From positions 1 to 43,984 of the forward strand of contig CAIOTH010000052.1 of NCBI GenBank assembly GCA_903861145.1: a stretch of DNA of 43,984 bases. The letters run 5' to 3'. Position 1 is the stretch's first letter. Each line of letters opens with the position of its first letter. The position numbers and the translations under genes are program-made. This DNA comes from an uncultured Bacteroidota bacterium (GTDB taxonomy: Bacteria > Bacteroidota > Bacteroidia > Chitinophagales > LD1). The notes beneath the pieces were generated by a model. That model saw only the letters and a list, made by a program, of their open reading frames with translations, had not been told where the DNA came from and did not search any database. Shown in pieces: positions 34,430 to 42,764 of the stretch.

Positions 34430-34780
34430 TTACGATAAGTGTTTGTTGATGTGTTTAGCCATTTCAAACATGCTTACTGTCTTCTTTCCACCGAATACTT
34501 TTGTAAGGGCAGCATCACCGTTGATGTTACGTCTTTCTTTAGCATCCTGAAGTTTGTTTTTCTTAATGTAATCCCAAACTTTCTTAGTCACTTCAGTGCG
34601 TGGAAGTGGCTTAGAGCCTACGATTGCGGCTAATGCTTCACCAATGTTCATTGGTTTCATGAATGCTGCATTCGGTTTTCTTTTTGCCTTGGCTTTTACT
34701 GGTTTTGCTGCCTTAGCTGCTTTCTTTGCAGGAGCCTTTTTTGCTGCTGCTTTTTTTGCTGGTGCCTTTTTGGTTGCCAT
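34430..34780 (-). CDS. SWIB/MDM2 domain protein with histone-H1-like tail
   Basis: 116 residues in two parts. The first 35 are almost only Ala, Lys and Pro in AAKKAPAKK repeats, like the C-terminal tail of histone H1 and the bacterial HU/Hc1 tails, so DNA or RNA binding is expected. Residues about 38-116 form the SWIB domain (KPMNIGEALAAIVGSKPLPRTEVTKKVWDYI ... FGGKKTVSMFEMAKHINKHL), known from chromatin remodellers and from Chlamydia and Bacteroidota proteins. Probably a nucleoid-associated protein. Textbook promoter: TTTG-N19-TACATTTG at 34812-34842. Confidence 0.93.
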   Translation of the reverse strand: MATKKAPAKKAAAKKAPAKKAAKAAKPVKAKAKRKPNAAFMKPMNIGEALAAIVGSKPLPRTEVTKKVWDYIKKNKLQDAKERRNINGDAALTKVFGGKKTVSMFEMAKHINKHLS

Positions 34781-34811
34781 ACAATTGGTTTTAGTGATTA
34801 AATAATTATTC

Positions 34812-34842
34812 CAAATGTATCGAATTACAATAGCTAGCCAAA
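34812..34842 (-). promoter_or_regulatory. Consensus Bacteroidota promoter of the SWIB gene
   Basis: On the minus strand TTTG (plus 34839-34842), exactly 19 bases, then TACATTTG (plus 34812-34819). This matches the TTTG-N19-TAnnTTTG consensus fully and stands 31 bases before the ATG, so the gene is probably strongly expressed. Confidence 0.8.
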
Positions 34843-34899
34843 TAGGTTATGCACATCTGTGTGTTTTATGCTGGGGAGCGCCTAGGGAAACAGGAGAAG

Positions 34900-35056
34900 G
34901 TATTTAGTATCAAGTATTAAGTATTTAGACCCTAAATTTCAGCGAATAAATGGGCTGGTTTTCGACCTTTATTTTGCGCTGGCTTCACCAAGCCATCCTT
35001 TCAAAAATATTGTCAAATCCCTCAAGTCTTAATACTTAATACTAACTACTAAATAC
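34900..35056. repeat. 157-base element with 31-base inverted ends (MITE-like)
   Basis: The left arm 34900-34930 (GTATTTAGTATCAAGTATTA...) and the right arm 35026-35056, read in reverse complement, agree at 27 of 31 positions. The interior includes a GGCTT-CACC-AAGCC hairpin (34981-34994) and no coding frame. It lies in the 318-base gap between SWIB and pyrR, just upstream of the pyrR promoter box. It could be a non-autonomous transposon remnant or a large palindromic spacer. No target duplication is clear and no second copy is in the window. Confidence 0.6.
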
Positions 35057-35074
35057 TGGTTTGCAGTAAAAGAT

Positions 35075-35082
35075 TATATTTG
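35075..35082 (+). promoter_or_regulatory. TAnnTTTG box of pyrR-pyrB
   Basis: TATATTTG, exact consensus, 17 bases before the pyrR ATG; no TTTG at 19 bases upstream. The leader is too short for a PyrR-type attenuator, so regulation by RNA attenuation before pyrR looks unlikely. Confidence 0.6.
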
Positions 35083-35098
35083 CGCCACCAAATAAACG

Positions 35099-35644
35099 AT
35101 GCAGCCCAGAGTAATACTAGATAGCAAAAAACTCAACTTTACCATCACCCGCTTCTGCCATCAGTTAATTGAACAACATAAAGACTTTAGTAAATCGGCC
35201 ATTATAGGCGTGCAGCCCCGCGGCGTAATGCTGGCCGACCGGGTGCACAAAAAGCTTTCAGAAATTTTAGATAAGAAGGACATTAACTACGGTAAGCTGG
35301 ATATAACCTTTTACCGCGATGACTTTAGGATTAAGAGCAAACCCATGATTGCCGATAAAACCGAAATCGAATTTTCGCTGGAGGGCAAGAACATTATTTT
35401 GGTGGATGATGTGCTTTACACTGGCCGCACCATCCGCTCAGCCCTCGATGCTATGCTGGATTATGGCCGCCCTGATGATGTTGAATTGCTGGTGCTTGTA
35501 GATAGGCGATTACACAGGCACTTACCCATACAGGCTAAATATGTAGGTAAGATTGTTGACTCTATTACCACCGAAAAGGTAAAAGTGGAATGGAAAGAAA
35601 CCGACGGAGCCGATAAGGTTTGGATTATTGAAGACAAAGATTAA
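35099..35644 (+). CDS. pyrR: PyrR-type phosphoribosyltransferase
   Basis: 181-residue uracil phosphoribosyltransferase family protein that in other bacteria also binds pyr mRNA. The PRPP-binding signature is VDDVLYTGRT at 102-111, with IIGVQPRGVMLADRV near 35-49 and FYRDDFR at 71-77 as in PyrR. It is followed by pyrB after 23 bases, the classical pyrimidine gene pair. Whether it keeps RNA-regulatory function is uncertain, because the leader from the visible promoter is only a few bases long. Enzyme assignment is secure. Confidence 0.94.
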   Translation: MQPRVILDSKKLNFTITRFCHQLIEQHKDFSKSAIIGVQPRGVMLADRVHKKLSEILDKKDINYGKLDITFYRDDFRIKSKPMIADKTEIEFSLEGKNIILVDDVLYTGRTIRSALDAMLDYGRPDDVELLVLVDRRLHRHLPIQAKYVGKIVDSITTEKVKVEWKETDGADKVWIIEDKD

Positions 35645-35667
35645 ATCAAGATAAAGAAACAAGGTCA

Positions 35668-36591
35668 ATGAGCGCACTAAGCCAGAAACACTTAATCGGA
35701 CTTAAATACCTCCAGAAATCAGACATTGACCTCATTTTTCAAACCGCCGATAATTTTAAAGATGTATTACAGCGGCCGATTAAAAAAGTTCCTTCTCTAC
35801 GCGATATTACCATAGCCAACCTGTTTTTTGAAGATTCAACCCGCACACGTATATCGTTTGAACTGGCCGAAAAAAGATTAAGCGCCGATACCATTAATTT
35901 TTCAGCCTCCGGCTCATCAGTAAAAAAAGGAGAAACACTTTTAGATACGGTGCGCAACATACTTGCCATGAAGGTAGATATGATTGTAATGCGCCACTCC
36001 AGCTCGGGCGCCCCCAATTTTATTGCCAAGCACATTAACGCCAACATACTAAACGCCGGCGACGGAACACATGAACATCCCACCCAGGGTTTGTTAGATG
36101 GCTACTCCGTCCGCGAAAAGTTTGGCGAATTAAAAGGATTGAACTACCTCATTATAGGCGATATTAAGCATAGTAGGGTGGCAGGATCAGATATACCGCT
36201 GATGCTTAAAATGGGGGCTAAAGTAAAGGTTTGCGGGCCTCCCACGCTTATACCTAAGTATATAGAAGAGTTAGGTGTTACTTACGAACCCAACCTGCGC
36301 AAAGCACTTGAATGGTGCGATGTTGCCAACGTGCTGCGCATACAATTAGAGCGCATGGATATTAAATTCATCCCATCACTCCGCGAATATTCGCTGTTCT
36401 ATGGTGTAAATAAAGAGTTGCTTGACTCTATCCCCAAAAAGATAACCATTATGCACCCCGGCCCCATTAACCGCGGTGTGGAATTAAACAGCGATGTAGC
36501 CGATTCAAAACAATCCATCATCCTGCAACAGGTTGAAAACGGAGTGGCCATAAGGATGGCGGCGCTGTATTTGTTGGGGGGGAGGAATTAG
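35668..36591 (+). CDS. pyrB: Aspartate carbamoyltransferase catalytic subunit
   Basis: 307 residues; joins carbamoyl phosphate and aspartate in the first committed step of pyrimidine synthesis. The carbamoyl phosphate loop is FFEDSTRTRISFEL (about 53-66), followed by SSVKKGETLLDT (about 83-94), THEHPTQGLLDG (about 135-146) and, near the end, MHPGPINRGVE (about 263-273). All catalytic signatures are intact and the length is typical. It lies 23 bases after pyrR in the same operon. No pyrI-type regulatory subunit follows; the next gene is an unrelated secreted protein. Confidence 0.97.
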   Translation: MSALSQKHLIGLKYLQKSDIDLIFQTADNFKDVLQRPIKKVPSLRDITIANLFFEDSTRTRISFELAEKRLSADTINFSASGSSVKKGETLLDTVRNILAMKVDMIVMRHSSSGAPNFIAKHINANILNAGDGTHEHPTQGLLDGYSVREKFGELKGLNYLIIGDIKHSRVAGSDIPLMLKMGAKVKVCGPPTLIPKYIEELGVTYEPNLRKALEWCDVANVLRIQLERMDIKFIPSLREYSLFYGVNKELLDSIPKKITIMHPGPINRGVELNSDVADSKQSIILQQVENGVAIRMAALYLLGGRN

Positions 36592-36738
36592 GGTCATATC
36601 TGAATTTGTTGCTAAAGTTTTGCAATAAAACCTTAACCGTTTTCTTTACAGCTCAGTTCTAGGCCTAGACTCCTGGCAAGTTAAGCCACGTTCCACTCTC
36701 CCATTTACCCAAAGGTCCAACTCGTTTTGTTAAACCCC

Positions 36739-36767
36739 TTGCCAAATCTGAACTAAGTTATAATTTG
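36739..36767 (+). promoter_or_regulatory. Possible promoter of the collagen-like gene
   Basis: TTG (36739-36741), about 17 bases, TATAATTTG (36759-36767), near consensus with one extra base, 22 bases before the chosen ATG. It also overlaps the upstream in-frame start at 36765, which supports the later start. The rest of the gap from 36592 shows nothing. Confidence 0.4.
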
Positions 36768-36788
36768 CTCTTCGCTAAAAATAAACAC

Positions 36789-38240
36789 ATGAAAAAATCA
36801 TTGCTTCTACTAGCCATTGCTTTGCAGGTAATTGCAAGGGTTAACGCACAATCTCCCCAGTTAATGAATTACCAGGCAGTTGCACGAAATAACTCCGGTG
36901 CAGCAGTTGCAAACGCAACACAGGTTATTTTAACTTTCACCATTCATGATCAAAGTCCAATCGGCTCGGTTGTTTATACAGAGACTGATACCGCCATTAG
37001 TAATGCGTTTGGTTTAGTTACTACTGAAATAGGGCATAATGTAAGTTTGGGTGCAATAAGTTGGGGCAGCGGCGCCAAATACCTTGCGGTTGATGCCAAC
37101 ATTGGTAACACAGGTTTTACAAGCATGGGCACCGCACAGCTAATAAGTGTTCCATATGCATTGTATGCAGCAAACGGAGGCTCGCAAGGCGCTACGGGCC
37201 CAACAGGTCCTACTGGGGCATCGGGTGTAACAGGTTCAGGTGGTGGCTCAACAGGGCCTACGGGTCCTACAGGGGCTACCGGTAACACAGGTACTGGTGG
37301 TGGCGCAACCGGTGGAACGGGCCTCACAGGGCCTACCGGACCAACCGGAACCGGTAGTGGTTCGGGCACCTTGAATTATGTTTCAAAATTTACGCCCAAT
37401 GGCACAACGCTGGGTAACTCGCAGATATATGACAATGGCAATTACATAGGCATAGGCACTTCTTCACCTTCTGCCAAATTAACCGTTACCGGCCCAAGCA
37501 ACAATCCAGTTAACCAGTCGGTGCAGGTAACCATTTCATCTGCCAGCGGTGAAAATGAAGGAGTAAATTCCGTTGCCAATGGCGTTACTTCATCACAAAA
37601 CTTCGCCGGCATTTTTAAAGCGCGCAACTCTTCCTTTTCAAATGTGGCTGTGTATGCCATTTCCGATTCGAGCACGGCTAGCGGGTTAAATAATATTGCT
37701 ATTTACGCCGACGCAACTTGCACCAACTGTGTGCAAAGCACCACCAGCTACGCCGGTGAGTTTATTGGCGACCTTGATGTGCAGGGCAACCTTTCAAAAA
37801 CCGGTGGCTCATTTAAAATTGACCATCCGCAAGACCCTGCTAATAAATACCTGATACATAGTTTTGTTGAAAGTCCGGATATGATGAATATCTATAACGG
37901 CAACGTTATAACCGACCAGGCAGGAGAAGCGTTTGTTCAATTGCCCTCTTATTTCGAGGCCGAAAACATTGATTTCAGGTACCAGTTAACCGCTATAGGC
38001 GGACCGGCGCTTATTTGGGTGGCCGATGAGATAAAGGGAAATACTTTTAGAGTCAAATCAGATAAACCCGGTGTTAAAATAAGCTGGCAGGTAACCGGTG
38101 TTCGCAATGATATTTGGGCACAAAAACATCGCATAGTTGATGAAGTTGATAAGGGCGCGAACAGAGGTAAATATCTGCACCCCGATTTATTCGGCAAGCC
38201 TAAAACCGACCGTATTAATTATATACAACCGGCTAAATAA
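36789..38240 (+). CDS. Secreted protein with collagen-like GxT repeats
   Basis: 483 residues from the ATG at 36789, which gives a clean signal peptide (MKKSLLLLAIALQVIARVNA). An upstream start at 36765 would add eight charged residues. The N-terminal domain (about 20-125, SPQLMNYQAVARNNSGAAVANATQ) resembles the fibre-like family seen before many Bacteroidota collagen-like segments. Residues about 130-191 are Gly-x-x triplets rich in GPTGPTG and GATG. A beta-rich middle and a conserved C-terminal domain follow (FKIDHPQDPANKYLIHSFVESPDMMNIYNG, then VKISWQVTG). No T9SS sorting domain is visible. Probably a trimeric surface fibre; function unknown. Confidence 0.85.
   Translation: MKKSLLLLAIALQVIARVNAQSPQLMNYQAVARNNSGAAVANATQVILTFTIHDQSPIGSVVYTETDTAISNAFGLVTTEIGHNVSLGAISWGSGAKYLAVDANIGNTGFTSMGTAQLISVPYALYAANGGSQGATGPTGPTGASGVTGSGGGSTGPTGPTGATGNTGTGGGATGGTGLTGPTGPTGTGSGSGTLNYVSKFTPNGTTLGNSQIYDNGNYIGIGTSSPSAKLTVTGPSNNPVNQSVQVTISSASGENEGVNSVANGVTSSQNFAGIFKARNSSFSNVAVYAISDSSTASGLNNIAIYADATCTNCVQSTTSYAGEFIGDLDVQGNLSKTGGSFKIDHPQDPANKYLIHSFVESPDMMNIYNGNVITDQAGEAFVQLPSYFEAENIDFRYQLTAIGGPALIWVADEIKGNTFRVKSDKPGVKISWQVTGVRNDIWAQKHRIVDEVDKGANRGKYLHPDLFGKPKTDRINYIQPAK
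37180..37362 (+). repeat. Collagen-like triplet repeat region
   Basis: About 60 residues of Gly-x-x triplets (GPTGPTGAS, STGPTGPTGAT, GLTGPTGPTGT) interrupted by Gly/Ser spacers, encoded by low-complexity G/C-rich DNA. Such tracts can expand or shrink by slippage. Confidence 0.85.
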
Positions 38241-38245
38241 GCCAT

Positions 38246-38276
38246 AAAAAAGCGGACCAATTTATTCCGTTTTTTT
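38246..38276. terminator. Terminator between converging genes
   Basis: AAAAAA-G-CGGA ... TCCG-TTTTTTT: a short stem with A runs before and T runs after, six bases past the stop of the collagen-like gene and 19 bases from the stop of the converging T9SS gene. The stem is short, so strength is uncertain. Confidence 0.6.
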
Positions 38277-38294
38277 GTGGTTCCCTTGTAAGTT

Positions 38295-41200
38295 TTAATG
38301 CACCACCACAAATCTGCCCGTATTCATTATTCGTTTATTTTGAATAACGTTGTAAAAATAAGCACCCGAAGGCAAATAGCTGGTTGTAATTTGAAGGTTG
38401 CTGGTTGTTTCCAATTGATATTGCCCGGCCGAACGACCCAACTCGTCCATTATTTCAATATAAACTACGTCATTGCCCCTCTTTCCAATACTGAAGTTAA
38501 TATAATCGGAAGTAGGATTAGGCCCAACCTTTACCGAAACGTAATCGTCATCGGTAACATCGTCAACGCCGGTATATTCACTGCCCCTTAGCGGTGAGGC
38601 CGTTTGAGTTGTTATTACAATGCTGGTAACTGGGTGTATTTCATTCCACCCATGGTCGTTATCAGTAATATAGCTACCAGTAACCTTTACGTGCTCACCC
38701 ACATTTGGAATATAAACTGTATTCACAAAACCATGGCACGACGATACTGCATCAGCCTGGGTAACAGTTGTGGCGCATATTGGTTCCACAACTAAATCGC
38801 CGTATTGGTTTGCAACATTCCCGCTATTCAATAACGAACTAAAGGCAGCGTCAACATTTACACGAATATGAATGTCGCCGTCAGCTTCATAAATCAGGTG
38901 ATCTACCGTTCCGGTTACATAAGTACAGGTATCATGAATAATAAGACGATAGTTGTTATACACGTGACTCCACAACGAAAAATCACACACCGATGCATTT
39001 GATTGCTGGGTTTGCTTCCAGCAGTTGGTAATAGGTGCTGCCTGGGCAGAACTACCGGCATGCCCCAATTTATACATGTCCTCAACGGTTCTTAAAACAC
39101 TAAAATGGTTAATTGTACTTGTGTCAGTACCCCGCTTAACCATTTGTCCTCCAAAAACTGTTAGTATCAAATTGCTAGAAGAAAGATCGTCTTCATCCCA
39201 GGTCAGAATCAATAAGCTGTTGTGTGTTTCGGCCCAAAGAAGATAAGGACGCACATTTGTTTGATACCATGTGTCGCCGAGAGTAATGGGGCCATTGCCA
39301 GTACCGTTGTGCATATCATTATTCAGGTTGGGCACCACTATCGAAACCGTTGGCAAATTGGCATAGTTTGTTGGGAATGCTGTAAACGGCTGGTTGGTAG
39401 TTGATAATATCTGATTAGTTCCTGTTCCAACCCAGTTAGCAGCAGGGTTATGTTTGCGCGCATAGTTACCTGAAGTAGCTCCATCAAAACCCACGCTGGG
39501 CAAATCTTCCGAATAAGTGGTATAAGTAAGATTAGAATCTAACAACTCGCGGGCAAGATTGGCGGTTGTAAACGGATAATTGGTAGGAACGTTATCGGTT
39601 GTCATGCCCTGATGATTACCCGAGAACAGATCAAGATAATTTGGTTGGCTGGGGTGTTCAATTGCATAAGAACTGCTAAATGTTGTGGCATCAGTATCGC
39701 TCATTAAAGCATTGATATTGGGCGCTGCAGAAGAACCCACAATATTGCCATAACTATGGTTTTCCATGATTACTATTACCACATGGTCCGGCCTCGGAAG
39801 AGCTGCAGAAGTAACAAAGGTAGAAGATGCGGAATAAGCGCTTGTACTTGTCCCTGAACATTTTACCTGCACCTGAAACTCGTAGGTTGTTCCTGCAACA
39901 AGGCTGGTTATACTTTTCGAGTTGGTTGTTGATGTTGTTGCTGTCCAGGTGGTGGTGCCCGCTATTCGATATTGAATATTGTAGCCGGTAGCCCCTACAA
40001 TAGCCAACCAGTTAAGCGTAGCGCTGACCATAGTTATATTGGATACCGAAAAACCCAAAGGAGGGCTTGAGCAGGCCCCTGTAGTTGAAAATGTATCGGA
40101 GGGAGAAAATGCACTGGTATTACCGCCCGAGCAAAGGGTTTGCACCTGAAACTCATAGTGAGTAGATGGCGTTAGGGCCGAAATAGCATAAGTAAGAGAA
40201 CCCGACGTATCAGTAGTCCAGCCACTAGTTCCTGCAACTCTGTATTGAACATTATAACGCACGGCACCAGCAACAGCGTTCCAATTAACAAGAGCTGTTG
40301 TAGACGTGATATTGCTAACGGTTAATCCCGTTGGAACCGCACAACCACCGCCGGTAGGCGCTGTTGTAAAAACACCCGAAGTTGAAAAATTACCCGGCAC
40401 ACCGCCAGTACAAACCGTTTGCACCTGGAAATCGTAATTGGTTGCCGGGATTAATCCCGAAATGGCCAACGTATTAGTGGTGGACGTTGAAGTGGTCCAC
40501 GTGGTAGTACCTACCACCCGGTAACGCACATTATAACTTGCAGCACCTGTAACAGCACCCCAGTTAAGCATCGCGGTGTTACTGGTTATATTGGTTATAG
40601 TAAGATTAGTTGGCGTAGGACAGACAGGGCCCGTGGTAAAAGTTGTAAGGGTTGAAAAACTACTTTGCCCTGCCGCACAAACCGTTTGCACCTGGAACTG
40701 ATAAGTTGCCCCTGACGTTAAACCTGTAACCGACAACGAATTGACAGTTGATGTGGCGGTTGTCCAGGTGCTGGTGCCTACCACTCGATATTGAACACTA
40801 TAACTATGGGCGCCCAATGACACATTCCAGTTCAGTTTGGCCGAGGTGGCCGTTATATTGCTGGCCGATAAGGTTGAAGGTGCATTGCAGTTTAAAATAC
40901 CCGTGGAGGTAGAAAAATTTCCCGGGCTTGAATAATTACCAGTTACGTTACCGGGACACACAGCTTGAACCTGAAATTGGTAAAGATTACCTGCCGATAA
41001 GCCAGCAATACTTAATGAGTTGGTGTTTGAGGTTGTGGTGGTCCAGGTTGTGGTTCCAACTTTTCTGTACTGCACATTATAACTTACAGCACCGGTAATA
41101 GCTGACCAATTTAATGTGACTGAAGTGGTACCAACATTGGTAGCAGGCAATAAAGTTGGCACCGCCAACAATATAATTACCGACGTGCTTGTGCTACACG

Positions 41201-42233
41201 CATTGGCATCTCTAACGGTAACTGAATAAGTATTGGCAGCAAGATTAGTTGCCGTTGCCACTGTTTGGCTGTTACTCCACAAATAGCTATAAGCCATTGT
41301 ACCTCCGCTGACACTTACGGTGGCAGTTCCCGTATTGCCTGTGCAACCGGTATTGGTTTGGGCGTTTATGTTAGCCGACAACACGGAAGGTTCATTAACC
41401 GTTGCGCTTGCAGTGACTGAACAACCACCGTTGGCCGTAACAATAAGTGTATAAACACCGCCAGGCAAGCCACTAATATTTTGTGTAGTGGCTCCATTGC
41501 TCCACAAATAAGAGAATGGCGTTGAGCCGCCTGAGGTAGCAAGGTTAACTGCACCGTTCCCCAAGCCGTTACAGGTTACGCCTGAGGCTGAAGCCGTTAA
41601 GGAGGGTGGCGTGCATGATGAAATTGATGACACCGTGCCGTTTATTAAGAGGTTTAAAATTTGTTCAGTACCCGCCGTACTTGTAGCACCAAACCCAAAT
41701 ATTCTGAATTTTAAAGTTGCCGGAGCATTTACCGTAAACGGAATAGTCCAGCTTAAAGTAGAACCTGCTGCACAACTTGCCGATGGATTTGCCTGGTTAG
41801 ACCCCTGGTCAACCCAGGTAGTGCCCCCATCAATACTATATGCAAATCGTATTGATACCGGGCCAGAAGCCGACCTTCTTAAATCAGCCTGAAAACCGGT
41901 AACATTTAAACCGTAACCGCTTGCAGGGGTAACCGAAGTTTCAACTGCTGAAAGTGCAGATGAATAAGTTGTAACAGTAGAAAACGTTGTTGATGAAAAG
42001 CCGGTGCTACAAGGAGTGCCGGCGATGGCAGTACCGTTTACCCTTGCCAATGCAGTACCTGTTGCGTTAGCGGCAACAGTATTGAGCGCCCCTGTAGTTG
42101 AATTAGTGTAGGACAGGATTTGCGAATAACCCATAGAAACAGAGCCAAGAAATAAAATGGCTAGAATAGTCTTAAAAGCACGTGGGCTGTTAAGCAACCT
42201 GCAAAGTACTGAGCCGGGGAAATTTACCTGCAT
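38295..42233 (-). CDS. Large T9SS protein: SprB-like repeats, five Fn3 domains, phosphoesterase
   Basis: 1312 residues. Signal peptide with a long N-region (FKTILAILFLGSVSMGYSQ). A beta domain lies at about 45-200. Two SprB-like repeats (about 205-350) carry YLWSNG and YSVTVRDANAC. Five Fn3 domains (about 355-810) each have YNVQYR-x-VGTTTW and YQFQVQ. A PF04185-type phosphoesterase (about 813-1075) starts PRPDHVVIVIMENHSYGNI, has HPSQPNYLDLFSGNHQG, LTWDEDD and NHFSVLRTVEDMY, so the metal site looks intact. An OB-fold-like part (about 1090-1210, DNDHGWNEIHPVTSI) and a T9SS sorting domain (about 1230-1312, VGPNPTSDYINFS) end it. Probably an exported phosphatase or phospholipase C anchored at or released from the surface. 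Confidence 0.88.
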   Translation of the reverse strand: MQVNFPGSVLCRLLNSPRAFKTILAILFLGSVSMGYSQILSYTNSTTGALNTVAANATGTALARVNGTAIAGTPCSTGFSSTTFSTVTTYSSALSAVETSVTPASGYGLNVTGFQADLRRSASGPVSIRFAYSIDGGTTWVDQGSNQANPSASCAAGSTLSWTIPFTVNAPATLKFRIFGFGATSTAGTEQILNLLINGTVSSISSCTPPSLTASASGVTCNGLGNGAVNLATSGGSTPFSYLWSNGATTQNISGLPGGVYTLIVTANGGCSVTASATVNEPSVLSANINAQTNTGCTGNTGTATVSVSGGTMAYSYLWSNSQTVATATNLAANTYSVTVRDANACSTSTSVIILLAVPTLLPATNVGTTSVTLNWSAITGAVSYNVQYRKVGTTTWTTTTSNTNSLSIAGLSAGNLYQFQVQAVCPGNVTGNYSSPGNFSTSTGILNCNAPSTLSASNITATSAKLNWNVSLGAHSYSVQYRVVGTSTWTTATSTVNSLSVTGLTSGATYQFQVQTVCAAGQSSFSTLTTFTTGPVCPTPTNLTITNITSNTAMLNWGAVTGAASYNVRYRVVGTTTWTTSTSTTNTLAISGLIPATNYDFQVQTVCTGGVPGNFSTSGVFTTAPTGGGCAVPTGLTVSNITSTTALVNWNAVAGAVRYNVQYRVAGTSGWTTDTSGSLTYAISALTPSTHYEFQVQTLCSGGNTSAFSPSDTFSTTGACSSPPLGFSVSNITMVSATLNWLAIVGATGYNIQYRIAGTTTWTATTSTTNSKSITSLVAGTTYEFQVQVKCSGTSTSAYSASSTFVTSAALPRPDHVVIVIMENHSYGNIVGSSAAPNINALMSDTDATTFSSSYAIEHPSQPNYLDLFSGNHQGMTTDNVPTNYPFTTANLARELLDSNLTYTTYSEDLPSVGFDGATSGNYARKHNPAANWVGTGTNQILSTTNQPFTAFPTNYANLPTVSIVVPNLNNDMHNGTGNGPITLGDTWYQTNVRPYLLWAETHNSLLILTWDEDDLSSSNLILTVFGGQMVKRGTDTSTINHFSVLRTVEDMYKLGHAGSSAQAAPITNCWKQTQQSNASVCDFSLWSHVYNNYRLIIHDTCTYVTGTVDHLIYEADGDIHIRVNVDAAFSSLLNSGNVANQYGDLVVEPICATTVTQADAVSSCHGFVNTVYIPNVGEHVKVTGSYITDNDHGWNEIHPVTSIVITTQTASPLRGSEYTGVDDVTDDDYVSVKVGPNPTSDYINFSIGKRGNDVVYIEIMDELGRSAGQYQLETTSNLQITTSYLPSGAYFYNVIQNKRIMNTGRFVVVH

Positions 42234-42380
42234 AACCTTTATGTTTTAATCCCCAAAAACAGGGCAACATCAAATCTACCTTAAACTTGTAAAAAATTAA
42301 GTATCAGGTTGTTAAAAGTGTGGATAAGGGTTTGAGCCTGCAGCCCGGGTTTTAACAAATATGAGGTGTGATAAAAAAAA

Positions 42381-42764
42381 TTAAACCCCAAAGGCGTCAC
42401 CTAACTCCCTACGGTTCTTCTTAGTTGGTCGGCCTTGTTTGCTCTGGCGCTTACCGGTATAATCAATAAAAGCTGAGTCTGCTTTCTTGATTATTTCCTC
42501 TTCCGGCGTAAGGTCAACGTAATAGTTAATGGCTTCGGCGTATTGAACGCGTTGGTGTAACAAACCGGTTACTTCAATAATCCATTTTCGGGCTTCGGTT
42601 TTAATTTCGAAACGGTCGGCAATGCTTACGGGTTTGCTGGCTTTAATATCTAGCCCGTTGCTTTTTACCTTTCCGGCGGCTATAGCATCGGCGGCCTGTG
42701 TCCGGGTTTTAAAAATGCGTATAGCCCATAAGTATTTATCTACCCTAAGCTTTTCTGCGTTCAT
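42381..42764 (-). CDS. S4-domain RNA-binding protein (Hsp15-like)
   Basis: 127 residues. The S4 domain at about 6-65 (RVDKYLWAIRIFKTRTQAADAIAAGKVKSNG) matches ribosome-associated heat shock protein Hsp15, which binds stalled 50S subunits carrying peptidyl-tRNA. The C-terminal tail is basic (GKRQSKQGRPTKKNRREL), as in that family. Its ATG overlaps the stop of the upstream gene in an ATGA, so the two are translationally coupled. Function assigned by family only. Confidence 0.9.
   Translation of the reverse strand: MNAEKLRVDKYLWAIRIFKTRTQAADAIAAGKVKSNGLDIKASKPVSIADRFEIKTEARKWIIEVTGLLHQRVQYAEAINYYVDLTPEEEIIKKADSAFIDYTGKRQSKQGRPTKKNRRELGDAFGV

Noticed and set aside
34596-34805. Ala/Phe-rich frame antisense to the SWIB gene
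   Set aside because: It is the mirror of the AAKKAPAKK tail; low-complexity shadow.
35083-35098. PyrR-binding attenuator in the pyrR leader
   Set aside because: The transcript from the visible promoter would have only about ten bases before the ATG, too short for an attenuator.
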